This document shows positions 17,299 through 26,853 of a stretch of 64,000 nt of DNA, piece by piece. The position numbers and the translations under genes were made by a program. Below the pieces are notes generated by a model that saw only the letters and a list, made by a program, of their open reading frames with translations, was not told where the DNA came from and did not search any database. Position 1 is the stretch's first letter; every line of letters begins with the position of its first letter. Origin of the DNA: Streptomyces sp. NBC_01478 (GTDB taxonomy: Bacteria > Actinomycetota > Actinomycetes > Streptomycetales > Streptomycetaceae); assembly GCF_036227225.1 (NCBI RefSeq), contig NZ_CP109444.1, forward strand, positions 7,111,501 through 7,175,500. The letters run 5' to 3'.

Positions 17299-18828
17299 AT
17301 GCCCGAGAACGAGCACATATACGACTATGTCGTCATCGGCGGCGGCACGGCAGGCTCCGTCATCGCCTCCCGCCTCACCGAGAACCCCGACGTCACCGTC
17401 GCCGTCATCGAGGGCGGCCCCAGCGACGTCGGCCGCGAGGACGTACTGACCCTGCGCCGCTGGACGGGCCTCCTCGGCGGCGAGCTGGACTACGACTACC
17501 CCACCACCGAGCAGCCGCGCGGCAACTCCCACATCCGGCACAGCCGTGCCCGCGTGCTCGGCGGCTGCTCCTCGCACAACACCCTCATCGCCTTCAAGCC
17601 ACTGCCGTCCGACTGGGACGAGTGGGAGGCGGCCGGCGCGAAGGGCTGGGGCGCGATCTCGATGGAGGCGTACTACGCCCGCCTCCTCAACAACATCGTC
17701 CCCGTCGACGAGAAGGACCGGAACGCCATCGCCCGCGACTTCGTCGACGCGGCCCAGGAGGCGCTCGGCGTCCCGCGCGTCGAGGGCTTCAACAAGGCAC
17801 CCTTCGCGGACGGCGTCGGCTTCTTCGACCTCGCCTACCACCCCGAGAACAACAAGCGGTCGAGCGCGTCCGTCGCGTATCTGCACCCGGTGATGGACGA
17901 GCGCCCCAACCTCCGTATCTTCCTTGAGACTTGGGCGTACAGGCTGGAGCTGGACGGCACCCGCGCCGAGGGCGTGCACGTCCGCACCGAGGACGGCGAG
18001 GAACTCCTCGTCCGGGCCCGCCGCGAGGTCGTCCTGTGCGCGGGCGCCGTCGACTCCCCGCGCCTGCTCCTGCACTCGGGCATCGGCCCCCGCGCGGACC
18101 TCGAAGCGCTCGGCATCCCCGTCGCGCTCGATCTGCCGGGCGTCGGCGAGAACCTCCTCGACCACCCCGAGTCGGTGATCGTCTGGGAGACGAACGGACC
18201 GATCCCGGAGAACTCCGCGATGGACTCCGACGCGGGCCTGTTCGTCCGCCGCGACCCCCAACTCCCGGGCCCCGACCTGATGTTCCACTTCTACCAGGTC
18301 CCCTTCACCGACAACCCCGAACGCCTCGGCTACGAACGCCCCGAGTTCGGCGTCTCCATGACCCCGAACATCCCCAAGCCGAAGAGCCGCGGCCGCCTGT
18401 ACCTGGAGAGCGCCGACCCGGCCGTCAAACCCGCCCTGGACTTCCGCTACTTCACCGACGAGGACGACTACGACGGCCGCACCCTCGTCGACGGCATCCG
18501 CATCGCCCGCGAGATCGCGAGGACCGAGCCGTTGGCCGGCTGGTTGAAGCGGGAGGTGTGCCCCGGCCCGGAGATCCTCGGCGACGCGGAACTGAGCGAG
18601 TACGCCCGCAAGGCCGCCCACACCGTCTACCACCCGGCCGGCACCTGCCGCATGGGCGCCGGGACCGATGAACTGGCCGTGGTGGACCCCGAGTTGAGGG
18701 TTCGCGGCCTGGACGGCATCCGCATCGCCGACGCCTCCGTCTTCCCGACCATGCCCGCCGTGAACCCGATGATCGGGGTGCTCATGGTCGGCGAGCGGGC
18801 CGTCGACCTGATCGGGGGCGGTGCGTGA
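17299..18828 (+). CDS. GMC oxidoreductase, choline dehydrogenase type (BetA-like)
   Basis: A 509-residue FAD enzyme. The N-terminus has the dinucleotide motif [13 protein letters not shown]. The GMC signature region [14 protein letters not shown], the second signature [15 protein letters not shown] and the C-terminal [15 protein letters not shown] with [13 protein letters not shown] complete the family. It would convert choline to betaine aldehyde, feeding the preceding dehydrogenase. The ATG lies 38 bp after the previous stop; its own stop shares one base with the next start. An alcohol other than choline cannot be excluded from sequence alone. Confidence 0.87.
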   Translation: MPENEHIYDYVVIGGGTAGSVIASRLTENPDVTVAVIEGGPSDVGREDVLTLRRWTGLLGGELDYDYPTTEQPRGNSHIRHSRARVLGGCSSHNTLIAFKPLPSDWDEWEAAGAKGWGAISMEAYYARLLNNIVPVDEKDRNAIARDFVDAAQEALGVPRVEGFNKAPFADGVGFFDLAYHPENNKRSSASVAYLHPVMDERPNLRIFLETWAYRLELDGTRAEGVHVRTEDGEELLVRARREVVLCAGAVDSPRLLLHSGIGPRADLEALGIPVALDLPGVGENLLDHPESVIVWETNGPIPENSAMDSDAGLFVRRDPQLPGPDLMFHFYQVPFTDNPERLGYERPEFGVSMTPNIPKPKSRGRLYLESADPAVKPALDFRYFTDEDDYDGRTLVDGIRIAREIARTEPLAGWLKREVCPGPEILGDAELSEYARKAAHTVYHPAGTCRMGAGTDELAVVDPELRVRGLDGIRIADASVFPTMPAVNPMIGVLMVGERAVDLIGGGA

Positions 18829-19910
18829 TGAGTACCGCGACCAGTACCGCCGCCGTCACCGACAACCCCGTGTTCTCGGTGGACGGCCTCTGGAAGGTCT
18901 TCGGCCCCAAGTCCGAGCAGGTCCCCGCCGATCCCGAACTCACCGCCCTCGACGCCGCCGACCTGCGCACCCGCACCGGCTGCACCGCCGCCGTCCGCGA
19001 CGTCTCCTTCGACGTGCGCAAGGGCGAGGTCTTCGTGGTGATGGGCCTCTCCGGCTCCGGCAAGTCCACCCTGGTCCGCTGCCTCACCCGCCTCATCGAA
19101 CCCACGGCGGGCACCATCGCCATCGACGGCGAGGACGTCCGCGCCATGGACAAGTCCCGGCTGCGCGAACTGCGCCGCCACCGCGCCGCGATGGTCTTCC
19201 AGCACTTCGGCCTCCTCCCGCACCGCACGGTCCTCGACAACGTCGCCTACGGTCTGGAGATCCAGGGCATCGGCAAGGCCGAGCGCCGCCGCCGGGCCGC
19301 CGAGGTCGTCACCAAGGTCGGCCTGGAGGGCATGGAGCAGCGCCGCCCCGGCCAGCTCTCCGGCGGCCAGCGCCAACGCGTGGGCCTCGCCCGGGCGTTG
19401 GCGGTAGACCCCCAAGTCCTCCTCTTCGACGAGCCGTTCAGCGCACTCGACCCGCTGATCCGGCGCGACATGCAGGAGGAGGTCGTCCGGCTGCACCGCG
19501 AGGAGGGCCGCACGATGGTCTTCATCACCCACGACCTCAACGAGGCGCTGAAACTCGGCGACCGCATCGCCCTGATGCGCGACGGCCGCATCGTCCAACT
19601 CGGCACCCCCGAGGAGATCGTCGGCTCACCGGCCGACGACTACGTCCGCGAGTTCGTACGCGACGTACCGCGCGCGGACGTCATGACGGTCCGTACGGCC
19701 ATGCGGCCCGGGGACTGCGGAGGTAGGGAGCACCCCGGTGCGCTCGCGGCCGACGCGGTCGTCGCCGAGGCGATCAAGGTCGTGTCCCGCAGTGGAAAGC
19801 CCGCCTGCGTCGTCGAGGACGGCCGCTGTCTCGGCGTGGTCGACCACGCCCGGCTGCTGGACGTCGTGGCAGGGGCGGAGCTCGCCGATACCGGCAAGGA
19901 GGCGGTCTGA
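18828..19910 (+). CDS. Glycine betaine/proline ABC transporter ATP-binding protein (ProV/OpuAA type)
   Basis: A 360-residue ATPase. It has Walker [10 protein letters not shown], the Q-loop [21 protein letters not shown] signature [15 protein letters not shown], Walker [20 protein letters not shown] and the His switch [10 protein letters not shown]. The sequence around Walker A and the C-terminal CBS-like segment (about residues 285-350; [21 protein letters not shown]) are typical of osmoprotectant importers, where CBS domains sense ionic strength. Only one CBS-like unit is visible. ATG 18828 overlaps the previous stop by 1 nt; a GTG at 18825 is possible. Confidence 0.93.
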   Translation: MSTATSTAAVTDNPVFSVDGLWKVFGPKSEQVPADPELTALDAADLRTRTGCTAAVRDVSFDVRKGEVFVVMGLSGSGKSTLVRCLTRLIEPTAGTIAIDGEDVRAMDKSRLRELRRHRAAMVFQHFGLLPHRTVLDNVAYGLEIQGIGKAERRRRAAEVVTKVGLEGMEQRRPGQLSGGQRQRVGLARALAVDPQVLLFDEPFSALDPLIRRDMQEEVVRLHREEGRTMVFITHDLNEALKLGDRIALMRDGRIVQLGTPEEIVGSPADDYVREFVRDVPRADVMTVRTAMRPGDCGGREHPGALAADAVVAEAIKVVSRSGKPACVVEDGRCLGVVDHARLLDVVAGAELADTGKEAV

Positions 19911-21865
19911 TGGCCACGGTCACCGCACCTGCTCCCCGCCTCGCCCTCCCCGGCGTCCTCCGGCACCGGGCCGCGCACAAACTCCTCCTGCTCGCGCTCG
20001 CTGCCGCGATCCTCGTGCCGCTCGCCGACGCGCACTGGTCCAGCGGGAGTTGGCCGCACGCGCTCACCGTCGACCTGTCCGGTCCGCTGGGCCGGGCCAA
20101 CGACTGGATCATCGACAACCGCGACAGCTCCCCGCTGTTCCTCTACTTCTTCGGCTACATCAGCAACGCCGTCGTCCTCTCCGTACGCGCCGTCTACCTG
20201 GTACTGCTCGCCGCGGGCTGGGCGGGCGTCACCGCGTTCGGCGCCCTCGTCGCCTGGCGGGTCGCGGGCGTACGGCTCGCGATCGGCACCGGCGTCGCCT
20301 TCCTCGCCTGCGGACTGCTCGGCATGTGGGTACCGACCATGCAGACGCTCGCGCTGATGGTGGTCGCGGTGCTCACCTCGGTCGTCGTGGGCGCCCTGCT
20401 CGGCCTGGCCGGCGGCCTCTCCGCACGCGCCGACCGCGCGCTGCGCCCGGTCCTGGACACCATGCAGGTGCTCCCGGCCTTCGCCTACCTCCTCCCCGTC
20501 GTCCTCGTCTTCGGCATCGGCGTCCCCGCCGCCGTCCTCGCCACCGTCGTCTACGCCGCCCCGCCCATGGCCCGCCTCACCGCGCTCGGCCTGCGCGACG
20601 CCGACCCGGAGGTCCTGGAGGCCGTCGAGTCCCTCGGCGCCACCGGACGCCAACGCCTGCTGACCGCCCGGATCCCGCTGGCCCGCAAGCAGCTCCTCCT
20701 CGGCCTCAACCAGACGATCATGATGGCCCTGTCCATGGCGGTCATCGCCTCCGTGATCGGCGCCGGAGGCCTCGGCGACCGCGTCTACCAGGCCCTCGCC
20801 TCCGTGGACGTGGGCGCGGCCCTGGCCGCCGGCATCCCGATCGTGCTCCTGGCCGTCGTACTGGACCGGGTCACGGCGGCCGCGGGCGAGCAGGCCGAGG
20901 AGCCCTCGGGGGAGCAGGGCACCGGTCTCCGCCCCTGGCTGTACGCGCTCGGCGCCACCGTGGCCGTAGCAGTGGCCGTCCGTCTGGCCGGCGCCCTGGA
21001 CTGGCCCTCCGGCTGGACCCTGGACATCGCCGAACCGGTGAACCGCGTCGTCGACTGGATGACCGCCCACCTCTACTCCGGCGTCCCCTACCTCGGCGGC
21101 ACCGCCGACTGGGCCGGCCACTTCACCACCTGGGTCCTGGACCCCGTACGCGACGGCCTGCAGTGGCTGCCGTGGTGGTCGGTGCTGCTGATCGTCGCCG
21201 CCCTCGCCTGGGTGATCGGCACCTGGCGCACCGCGCTGACCGCCGTCCTCGCCATGGCCGCGATCGGTGTCCTCGGCGTGTGGGAGCCGTCCCTCGACAC
21301 CCTGTCGCAGGTGCTCGCCGCCGTGGCCGTCACCCTCGTCCTCGGCTTCGCGACCGGCATCGCCGCCGCCCGCAGCGACCGCTTCGAACGCGCCCTGCGC
21401 CCCGTCCTCGACGTCTGCCAGACGATGCCGCAGTTCGTGTACCTGATCCCGGTCGTCGCGCTCTTCGGCGTAGGCCGCGCCCCCGCCGTCGCGGCGGCCG
21501 TCGTCTACGCCCTCCCCGCCGTCGTCCGCATCACCACCCAGGGCCTGCGCCAGGTCGACCCGGCCGCCCTGGAGTCGGCCCGCTCGCTCGGCGCGACCAG
21601 CACCCAGCAGTTGCGGCAGATCCAACTCCCGCTCGCCCGCCCGGCGTTGCTCCTCGCCGTCAACCAGGGCGTGGTCCTCGTCCTCGCCGTCGTCATCATC
21701 GGCGGCCTGGTCGGCGGTGGCGCGCTCGGCTACGACGCCGTGTTCGGCCTGGCCCAGGGCGACTTGGCGACCGGCCTGGTCGCGGGCGCCGCGATCGTCT
21801 GCCTCGGCCTGATGCTCGACCGGGTCACGCAACCGACGGAACGCCGCACCAAGAAGGGAGCGTGA
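19910..21865 (+). CDS. Double-length betaine ABC permease (two fused OpuAB/ProW-like domains)
   Basis: A 651-residue membrane protein, about twice the usual permease length. Two homologous halves each carry a six-helix-like hydrophobic region and an EAA cytoplasmic loop: DADPEVLEAVESLGATGRQR in the first and QVDPAALESARSLGATSTQQ in the second. A charged linker (EQAEEPSGEQGTG) near residue 325 joins them. Each half also keeps a VLDTMQVLPAF or VLDVCQTMPQF motif. One polypeptide could thus form the whole translocation channel. It overlaps the ATPase gene by 1 nt. Confidence 0.9.
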   Translation: MATVTAPAPRLALPGVLRHRAAHKLLLLALAAAILVPLADAHWSSGSWPHALTVDLSGPLGRANDWIIDNRDSSPLFLYFFGYISNAVVLSVRAVYLVLLAAGWAGVTAFGALVAWRVAGVRLAIGTGVAFLACGLLGMWVPTMQTLALMVVAVLTSVVVGALLGLAGGLSARADRALRPVLDTMQVLPAFAYLLPVVLVFGIGVPAAVLATVVYAAPPMARLTALGLRDADPEVLEAVESLGATGRQRLLTARIPLARKQLLLGLNQTIMMALSMAVIASVIGAGGLGDRVYQALASVDVGAALAAGIPIVLLAVVLDRVTAAAGEQAEEPSGEQGTGLRPWLYALGATVAVAVAVRLAGALDWPSGWTLDIAEPVNRVVDWMTAHLYSGVPYLGGTADWAGHFTTWVLDPVRDGLQWLPWWSVLLIVAALAWVIGTWRTALTAVLAMAAIGVLGVWEPSLDTLSQVLAAVAVTLVLGFATGIAAARSDRFERALRPVLDVCQTMPQFVYLIPVVALFGVGRAPAVAAAVVYALPAVVRITTQGLRQVDPAALESARSLGATSTQQLRQIQLPLARPALLLAVNQGVVLVLAVVIIGGLVGGGALGYDAVFGLAQGDLATGLVAGAAIVCLGLMLDRVTQPTERRTKKGA

Positions 21866-21866
21866 C

Positions 21867-22814
21867 ATGCGAGTTCGTACGACCGCTGCCATGGCGTCGC
21901 TGGTGCTGCTCACCGGCTGCGGCGCCGCCGACATGACCAAGCAGGCCTCGCCCTTCGCCAACGCGCAGGGCGCCAAGGCCGTGACCCTCTCCGTCCAGTC
22001 CTGGGTGGGCGCGCAGGCCAACGTGGCTGTCGCGCAGTACCTGTTGGAGCACAAGCTCGGCTATCGCGTCGACACCGTCCAGGTCGACGAGGTCCCCGCG
22101 TGGGACGCGCTCAGCCAGGGCAGGGTCGACGCGATCCTGGAGGACTGGGGCCACCCCGACCAGGAGAAGCGCTACGTCGACGACAAGAAGACGATCACGC
22201 GCGCGGGCGGCCTCGGGGTGACCGGGCACATCGGCTGGTACGTCCCGACGTACCTCGTCAAGCAGCACCCGGACATCACCGACTGGAAGAACCTCGACAA
22301 GTACTCCTCGCTGTTCCGCACCGCCGAGAGCGGCAACAAGGGCCAGTTGATGGACGGTTCGCCCTCCTACGTCACCAACGACAAGGCGCTGGTGACGAAC
22401 CTGAAGCTCGACTACCAAGTGGTGTTCGCCGGTTCGGAGGCCGCGCAGATCACCCAGATGAAACAGTTCGCCAAGGAGAAGAAGCCCTTCCTCACTTACT
22501 GGTACGCACCCCAGTGGCTGTTCAAGAAGGTGCCGATGACCGAGGTGAAACTCCCCGCCTACAAGGAGGGTTGCGACGCCGACGCGGCCAAGGTCGCCTG
22601 CGCCTACCCCCACACCCCGCTCCAGAAATACCTCAACACGGACTTCGCCAAGAAGGGCGGCAAGGCGGCCGCCTTCCTGAAGAAGTTCAGGTGGACGACC
22701 GAGGACCAGAACGAGGTCTCCCTGATGATCGCCGACCAGAAACTCTCCCCGGCCGACGCCGCGAAGAAGTGGGTGGACAACCACCCTTCCACCTGGAAGG
22801 CATGGCTGTCCTGA
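21867..22814 (+). CDS. Glycine betaine-binding lipoprotein (OpuAC/ProX type)
   Basis: A 315-residue extracytoplasmic solute-binding protein. The signal peptide ends in a lipobox (LVLLTGC, Cys near residue 18). The mature part has SVQSWVGAQANVAVAQYLLE, EDWGHPDQEKR and TYWYAPQWLF; these Trp/Tyr-rich stretches fit the aromatic cage that binds quaternary amines. It begins 1 nt after the permease stop, closing the operon. Its role is to deliver betaine or choline to the double permease. Confidence 0.92.
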   Translation: MRVRTTAAMASLVLLTGCGAADMTKQASPFANAQGAKAVTLSVQSWVGAQANVAVAQYLLEHKLGYRVDTVQVDEVPAWDALSQGRVDAILEDWGHPDQEKRYVDDKKTITRAGGLGVTGHIGWYVPTYLVKQHPDITDWKNLDKYSSLFRTAESGNKGQLMDGSPSYVTNDKALVTNLKLDYQVVFAGSEAAQITQMKQFAKEKKPFLTYWYAPQWLFKKVPMTEVKLPAYKEGCDADAAKVACAYPHTPLQKYLNTDFAKKGGKAAAFLKKFRWTTEDQNEVSLMIADQKLSPADAAKKWVDNHPSTWKAWLS

Positions 22815-22831
22815 CCCTGCTCAACACCCGC

Positions 22832-23554
22832 TCACCGCTTCAGCTCGCCGGCCATCCCCTGGAGCGCGAGTGCCGCCCAGCGCTGGAGCCCCGGCCCGAA
22901 CGTGATGCGAGTTGCCCCGAGTTCACCGAGTTCGGTGGGCGAGGGGCCCTTGCCGTCCAGCCGCGCGAACACGTTGACCGGCCCCTGGATACCGGACCGC
23001 AGCAACGGCAGCACACCGGCCGGAGCCGCGATCGGATACACGCAGTCGGCCCCCGCGGCGACGTACAACGCGGCCCGCTCGATGGCCCGTTCGGGGTTCC
23101 CGTCACCGTGCAGGAAGGTGTCGACCCGCGCGTTCACGAACAACAGGTCCGCCGCCTCCGCCCGCACCTCGGCGAGCCAGTCCGCGTGGAGCCGTGGGTC
23201 CTTGAGGACACCCCCGTTGGAGTCCTCAAGGTTGCACCCCACGGCCCCCGCCTCCAGGAGCCGTTCCACCAGCTCCTTCGGCGCGAGCCCGTACCCGCCC
23301 TCGACGTCCGCCGACACGGGTACGTCCACGGCCCGCACGATCCGGGCGACCGCCGCGAACATCTCGTCCGCCGGCGTCGCCCCGTCCTCGTACCCCAGTG
23401 AGGCGGCGACCCCGGCACTGGGCGTGGCGAGCGCCGTGAACCCGGCCTCCACGAGCACCCGCGCACTGGCCGCGTCCCAGGGCCCGGGCAGCACCAGCGG
23501 ATCATCGGGAAGCCGCCGCTGATGCAGACTCCGGAACAGCTCCACCTTGTTCAC
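22832..23554 (-). CDS. Isocitrate lyase/PEP mutase superfamily protein
   Basis: A 240-residue TIM-barrel protein starting at GTG 23554. PGPWDAASARVLVEAGF, the ADVEGGYG metal-binding region and GCNLEDSNGG match the short PEP-mutase-like branch. The catalytic Cys of isocitrate lyases is not seen, so it is probably not an isocitrate lyase. Reaction unknown; members act on phosphonopyruvate, oxaloacetate or methylisocitrate-like compounds. It is convergent with the betaine operon, with only 17 bp between the stops, and is followed upstream by an AhpD-like gene on the same strand. Confidence 0.85.
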   Translation of the reverse strand: MNKVELFRSLHQRRLPDDPLVLPGPWDAASARVLVEAGFTALATPSAGVAASLGYEDGATPADEMFAAVARIVRAVDVPVSADVEGGYGLAPKELVERLLEAGAVGCNLEDSNGGVLKDPRLHADWLAEVRAEAADLLFVNARVDTFLHGDGNPERAIERAALYVAAGADCVYPIAAPAGVLPLLRSGIQGPVNVFARLDGKGPSPTELGELGATRITFGPGLQRWAALALQGMAGELKR

Positions 23555-23612
23555 GGCCGACGCCCCCGCACCTCACGGTCCAACACCCGTGCGGGCGACG
23601 TCACTTGAGACG

Positions 23613-24110
23613 TCACTTGAACTGTCCCGCCTTGTAGTGACCCGGCACCATCCGCGTGCTCACCCCGAACCGGTTCCACGCGTTGATCACCGTGATCGCG
23701 GCGATCAACTGCGCCAGCTCGGCCTCCTCGAACTGCTCGGCCGCCCGCTCGAACACCTCGTCCGGCACGAAGCCGTCCGTGACCACGGTGACCGCCTCGG
23801 TCAGCTCGATCGCCGCCAGCTCCTTCTCGGTGTAGAAGTGCCGCGACTCCTCCCACGCCCCGAGCTGAATGATCCGCTCCACACTCTCGCCCGCCGCGAG
23901 CGCGTCCTTGGTGTGCATGTCGAGGCAGAACGCGCAGTGGTTGAGCTGCGAGGCGCGGATCTTCACCAGTTCCAGCAGCGTCGGGTCGAGCCCTTGCCGG
24001 GCGGCCGCGTCGAGGCGGACCATCGCCTTGTAGACCTCGGGGGCGTGCCGGGCCCAGTCCATGCGGGGGCTGTGTTCGGGGGCGTACGGAGCTTCCTGTG
24101 CTGTGGTCAT
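23613..24110 (-). CDS. Carboxymuconolactone decarboxylase/AhpD-like protein
   Basis: A 165-residue all-helical protein. It has the CxxC redox motif in NHCAFCLDMH (near residue 60), characteristic of AhpD-like alkylhydroperoxidases within the CMD family. ALAAGESVERI and a C-terminal INAWNRFGVSTRM are also typical. Likely role: thiol-dependent peroxide handling. It diverges from the MocR-type regulator at 24157 across only 46 bp, so that regulator probably controls it. Confidence 0.87.
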   Translation of the reverse strand: MTTAQEAPYAPEHSPRMDWARHAPEVYKAMVRLDAAARQGLDPTLLELVKIRASQLNHCAFCLDMHTKDALAAGESVERIIQLGAWEESRHFYTEKELAAIELTEAVTVVTDGFVPDEVFERAAEQFEEAELAQLIAAITVINAWNRFGVSTRMVPGHYKAGQFK

Positions 24111-24156
24111 GTCTCGACCCTAGAAGTCAGGCAGCCCAGGAGTATGGTCCATTTCC

Positions 24157-25605
24157 ATGGCAAAATCTTGGGCCACTTTCGGGGTCGACCTGCACCTCGA
24201 TCCAACCGGCACACAAACCGGCACCGGCACAGGCACAGGCGCCGGTGTCCGCCGCGGTCTCACGGACGCCCTGCGCGACGCCGTCCGCACCGGCCGCCTC
24301 GCCCCCGGCACTCGACTGCCCTCCTCCCGCTCCCTCGCCGCCGACCTGGGCGTCGCCCGCAACACCGTCGCCGACGCCTACGCCGACCTGGTCGCCGAGG
24401 GCTGGCTCACCGCCCGCCAGGGCTCCGGCACCCGCGTCGCCATGGGGGCACCTCCCACGCCCTTAAGGCAGTGGGGGAGCGCCGTCGTCCCGCCCACGGA
24501 CACGACCCCGCCCCGCCGCCTCAGCAACCGCCCTACCTACGACCTGGTCCCCGGCACCCCCGACCTCGCCGCCTTCCCCCGCGCCGAGTGGCTCAAGGCC
24601 GCCCGCCGCGCCTTCACCTCCGCCCCGTGCCAGGCCCTCGGCTACGGCGACCCACGCGGCCGCGTCGAACTCCGCACCGCCCTCGCCACCTACCTCTCCC
24701 GCGCCCGAGGCGTCCGCGCCGACCCCGAACACATCCTGATCAGCGCGGGCATCTCCAACGGCCTGAGACTGATCGGCACGGCACTCCGGGCCCGCGGCGC
24801 CCACACGATCGCGGTGGAGTCCTACGGCCTCGCCGTGCACTGGCAGATCCTGGCCGAGGCCGGCCTGCGCACCCGCCCGCTCCCCTTCGACGAACTGGGC
24901 ACGAACCAGGCCCAGTTGACGGACGAGTCGGCGGTCCTGCTCACCCCCGCCCACCAGTTCCCCATGGGCGTCCCCCTGCACCACGACCGCCGCTCCGCCG
25001 TGGTCGACTGGGCCCGGCGCACCGGAGGCCTGGTCCTCGAGGACGACTACGACGGCGAGTTCCGCTACGACCGCCAGCCGATCGGCGCCCTCCAGGGCCT
25101 AGACCCCAACCACGTCGTCTACCTCGGCACCGCCAGCAAGTCCCTCGCCCCCGGCCTCCGCCTGGCCTGGATGGTCCTGCCCCCCTCACTGATGGACGAG
25201 GTCACGAAGGCGAAGGGCGGCATCGACACCTGCGGCGTCCTGGACCAACTGACCCTCGCCGAGTTCATCACCTCCGGCGCCTACGACCGCCACGTCCGAG
25301 CCGCCCGCCTGCGTTACCGCCGCCGCCGGGACACCCTGGTCGACGCCCTCGCCCAGCACGCCCCCGACGTCCACGCCACCGGCATCGCGGCCGGCTTCCA
25401 CGCCGTCCTCAGCCTCCCACCCGGCACCGAACAGTCCGTGGTCCAAGCCGCCGCCTGGCAGGGCCTGGCCCTCCACTCCCTCTCCTTCTACCGCCACGAA
25501 CACGCCCTGCCCGACCCTTTGGACGCCCTGGTAGTGGGTTACGGCACACCGCCGGACCACGCGTGGACGGGGGCGGTGGAGGCACTGTGCCGGGTGCTGC
25601 CGTGA
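24157..25605 (+). CDS. MocR-type regulator (GntR winged helix fused to PLP aminotransferase fold)
   Basis: A 482-residue protein. Residues 25-95 form a GntR winged helix (TRLPSSRSLAADLGVARNTV, then AEGWLTARQGSGT). Residues 125-482 form a fold-type I aminotransferase domain with the PLP lysine in YLGTASKSLAPGLR and the pyridoxal-contacting Asp in EDDYDGEFRYDRQP. PLP-binding MocR proteins usually act as regulators rather than enzymes. A short Streptomyces-type repeat is inserted in frame in the interdomain linker (24443-24479). It probably regulates the divergent AhpD-like gene. Confidence 0.9.
   Translation: MAKSWATFGVDLHLDPTGTQTGTGTGTGAGVRRGLTDALRDAVRTGRLAPGTRLPSSRSLAADLGVARNTVADAYADLVAEGWLTARQGSGTRVAMGAPPTPLRQWGSAVVPPTDTTPPRRLSNRPTYDLVPGTPDLAAFPRAEWLKAARRAFTSAPCQALGYGDPRGRVELRTALATYLSRARGVRADPEHILISAGISNGLRLIGTALRARGAHTIAVESYGLAVHWQILAEAGLRTRPLPFDELGTNQAQLTDESAVLLTPAHQFPMGVPLHHDRRSAVVDWARRTGGLVLEDDYDGEFRYDRQPIGALQGLDPNHVVYLGTASKSLAPGLRLAWMVLPPSLMDEVTKAKGGIDTCGVLDQLTLAEFITSGAYDRHVRAARLRYRRRRDTLVDALAQHAPDVHATGIAAGFHAVLSLPPGTEQSVVQAAAWQGLALHSLSFYRHEHALPDPLDALVVGYGTPPDHAWTGAVEALCRVLP
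24443..24479. repeat. Short palindromic repeat inserted in the MocR linker
   Basis: A 37-bp segment of the form GGGGGCACCTCCCAC - spacer - GTGGGGGAG, with an internal dyad CTCCCAC/GTGGGGGAG. From memory, this motif recurs between genes in Streptomyces genomes; here it lies inside a coding region without breaking the frame (about residues 96-108). Confidence 0.55.
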
Positions 25606-25637
25606 GGGGGCGCACTCTTCAACGCAGCGGGCACTGC

Positions 25638-25860
25638 TCAGCCTGTCCGGCACCTTTCCAACACGGGCAGGCAAAGTCAGGCCGGTCCGGCGCCTCTCCA
25701 ACACAGGCCGCCAACACTCAGTCCGTCCGGTGCCTTTCCCACGCAGGCCGCCAACACCCAGCCGGTCCGGCGCCTTTTCCACGCAGGCCGCACATATTCA
25801 GCCTGTCCGGCGTTTGAGGACGAGGCCCGTTCAGGGCCGAAGGGGGGTCTGGGGGCGCAG
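25638..25860. repeat. 40-bp degenerate tandem repeats ending in a dispersed Streptomyces repeat
   Basis: Units begin at 25638, 25677, 25718, 25758 and 25798 (spacing 39-41 bp). Each starts with a TCAG/CCAG-like tetramer followed by a GTCCGG core. Units 1-4 go on to CCTTTTCC-like and ACGCAGGCC-like blocks. The fifth runs into a GTTTGAGGACGAGGCCCG stretch followed by hairpin-forming sequence up to 25860, which from memory is a common Streptomyces intergenic repeat. It fills the gap between convergent genes, so it may also act as a terminator. Confidence 0.65.
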
Positions 25861-25873
25861 CCCCCAGGGACGG

Positions 25874-26737
25874 TCACCCAGACTCACCCGCACCATCACC
25901 CGCTCCACCGCCGGAGGCCGGCGCCTCACCAAACCTGGCCAACGCCAACGCCCCCGCCACAGCCACCAGAAACCCCAACACCGCCAACCACTCCAGCCCG
26001 TCCCGCGTACGGTCCCCGAGCCACACCACCCCCACGACCGCCGGCCCGATCGTCTCCCCGATCACCAACCCCGCCGTCGCCGTCGTCACAGACCCCCGCT
26101 GCAGAGCCGTCGTCAGCAACAGAAACGCCGCACCCCCACCGACCAGCAGCGCATACGTCGCCGGGTTGCCGACCAACGCCGACGGCGAGAGCGAGTCGAT
26201 CAACCGGACCGAGACCTCGACCACCCCGAACCCGAACCCCGCCCCCAGCCCCAGCGTCAACGCCCGCCCCCGCTCCGGCAGTCGCCCCCCGACGAGCCCG
26301 AGCAGCAGCACCGCCACCGCCGTCGCCAACATCGCCCACTTCAACGCCATGGACCCGTCCTGGTGCCCCTCCGCCCCGGACGCCAGCCCGAGCATCGCCA
26401 GCCCCGCGCACACCACACCGACGGCAGCCCACTCCGTCCCGCTGAGCCGAGTTCCCAGCAGCCGCGCGGCCACCACGGCCGTCACCGCGAGGCTCGACGC
26501 CAGCGCCGCGCCCACCGCGTAGATCGGCAGGGACCGCAGCGCCGCGATCTGGAACACGAACCCCAGACCGTCCAACCCCAGCCCCGCCAGATACCGCCAC
26601 TGCCGCAGCGCCCGCAGCAACAGCGCCGCGTCCCCGCCCCCACCGGTCGTGGCCGCCCGCGTGGCGACCGCCTGCAACACCGTCGCCGTACCGAAGCAGA
26701 CCGCCGCGCCGAGCGCGCACACCATTCCAAAGAGCAC
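25874..26737 (-). CDS. DMT/EamA-like membrane transporter
   Basis: A 287-residue membrane protein from GTG 26737. About nine to ten hydrophobic helices can be traced, with small-residue-rich repeats (ALGAAVCFGTATVLQA at the start; GLVIGETIGPAVVGVVWLGDR in the second half), as in DMT-superfamily transporters. The C-terminus is Gly/Ala-rich and presumably cytoplasmic. No substrate can be named. It stands alone between the tandem repeats and rocD on the same strand. Confidence 0.75.
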   Translation of the reverse strand: MLFGMVCALGAAVCFGTATVLQAVATRAATTGGGGDAALLLRALRQWRYLAGLGLDGLGFVFQIAALRSLPIYAVGAALASSLAVTAVVAARLLGTRLSGTEWAAVGVVCAGLAMLGLASGAEGHQDGSMALKWAMLATAVAVLLLGLVGGRLPERGRALTLGLGAGFGFGVVEVSVRLIDSLSPSALVGNPATYALLVGGGAAFLLLTTALQRGSVTTATAGLVIGETIGPAVVGVVWLGDRTRDGLEWLAVLGFLVAVAGALALARFGEAPASGGGAGDGAGESG

Positions 26738-26853
26738 AAAGGGACTCTAGGGGAGGGGAGATCGCAACGGGCCTCCCCAGTGGGCCCTCTCACCCAACTC
26801 CAGGAACTCCGGCACTGCTTGGAGGAACTCCCGGGGCGGTGTCCAGATCGTGC

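Noticed and set aside
19640..22054. 804-codon minus-strand frame opposite the betaine permease
   Set aside because: Asp/Gly/Glu-rich low-complexity shadow of an Ala/Leu/Val-rich membrane protein read in reverse.
25638..25860. CRISPR-like spacing of 40-bp repeats
   Set aside because: The units follow each other without unique spacers, differ from one another, and no cas gene is present.
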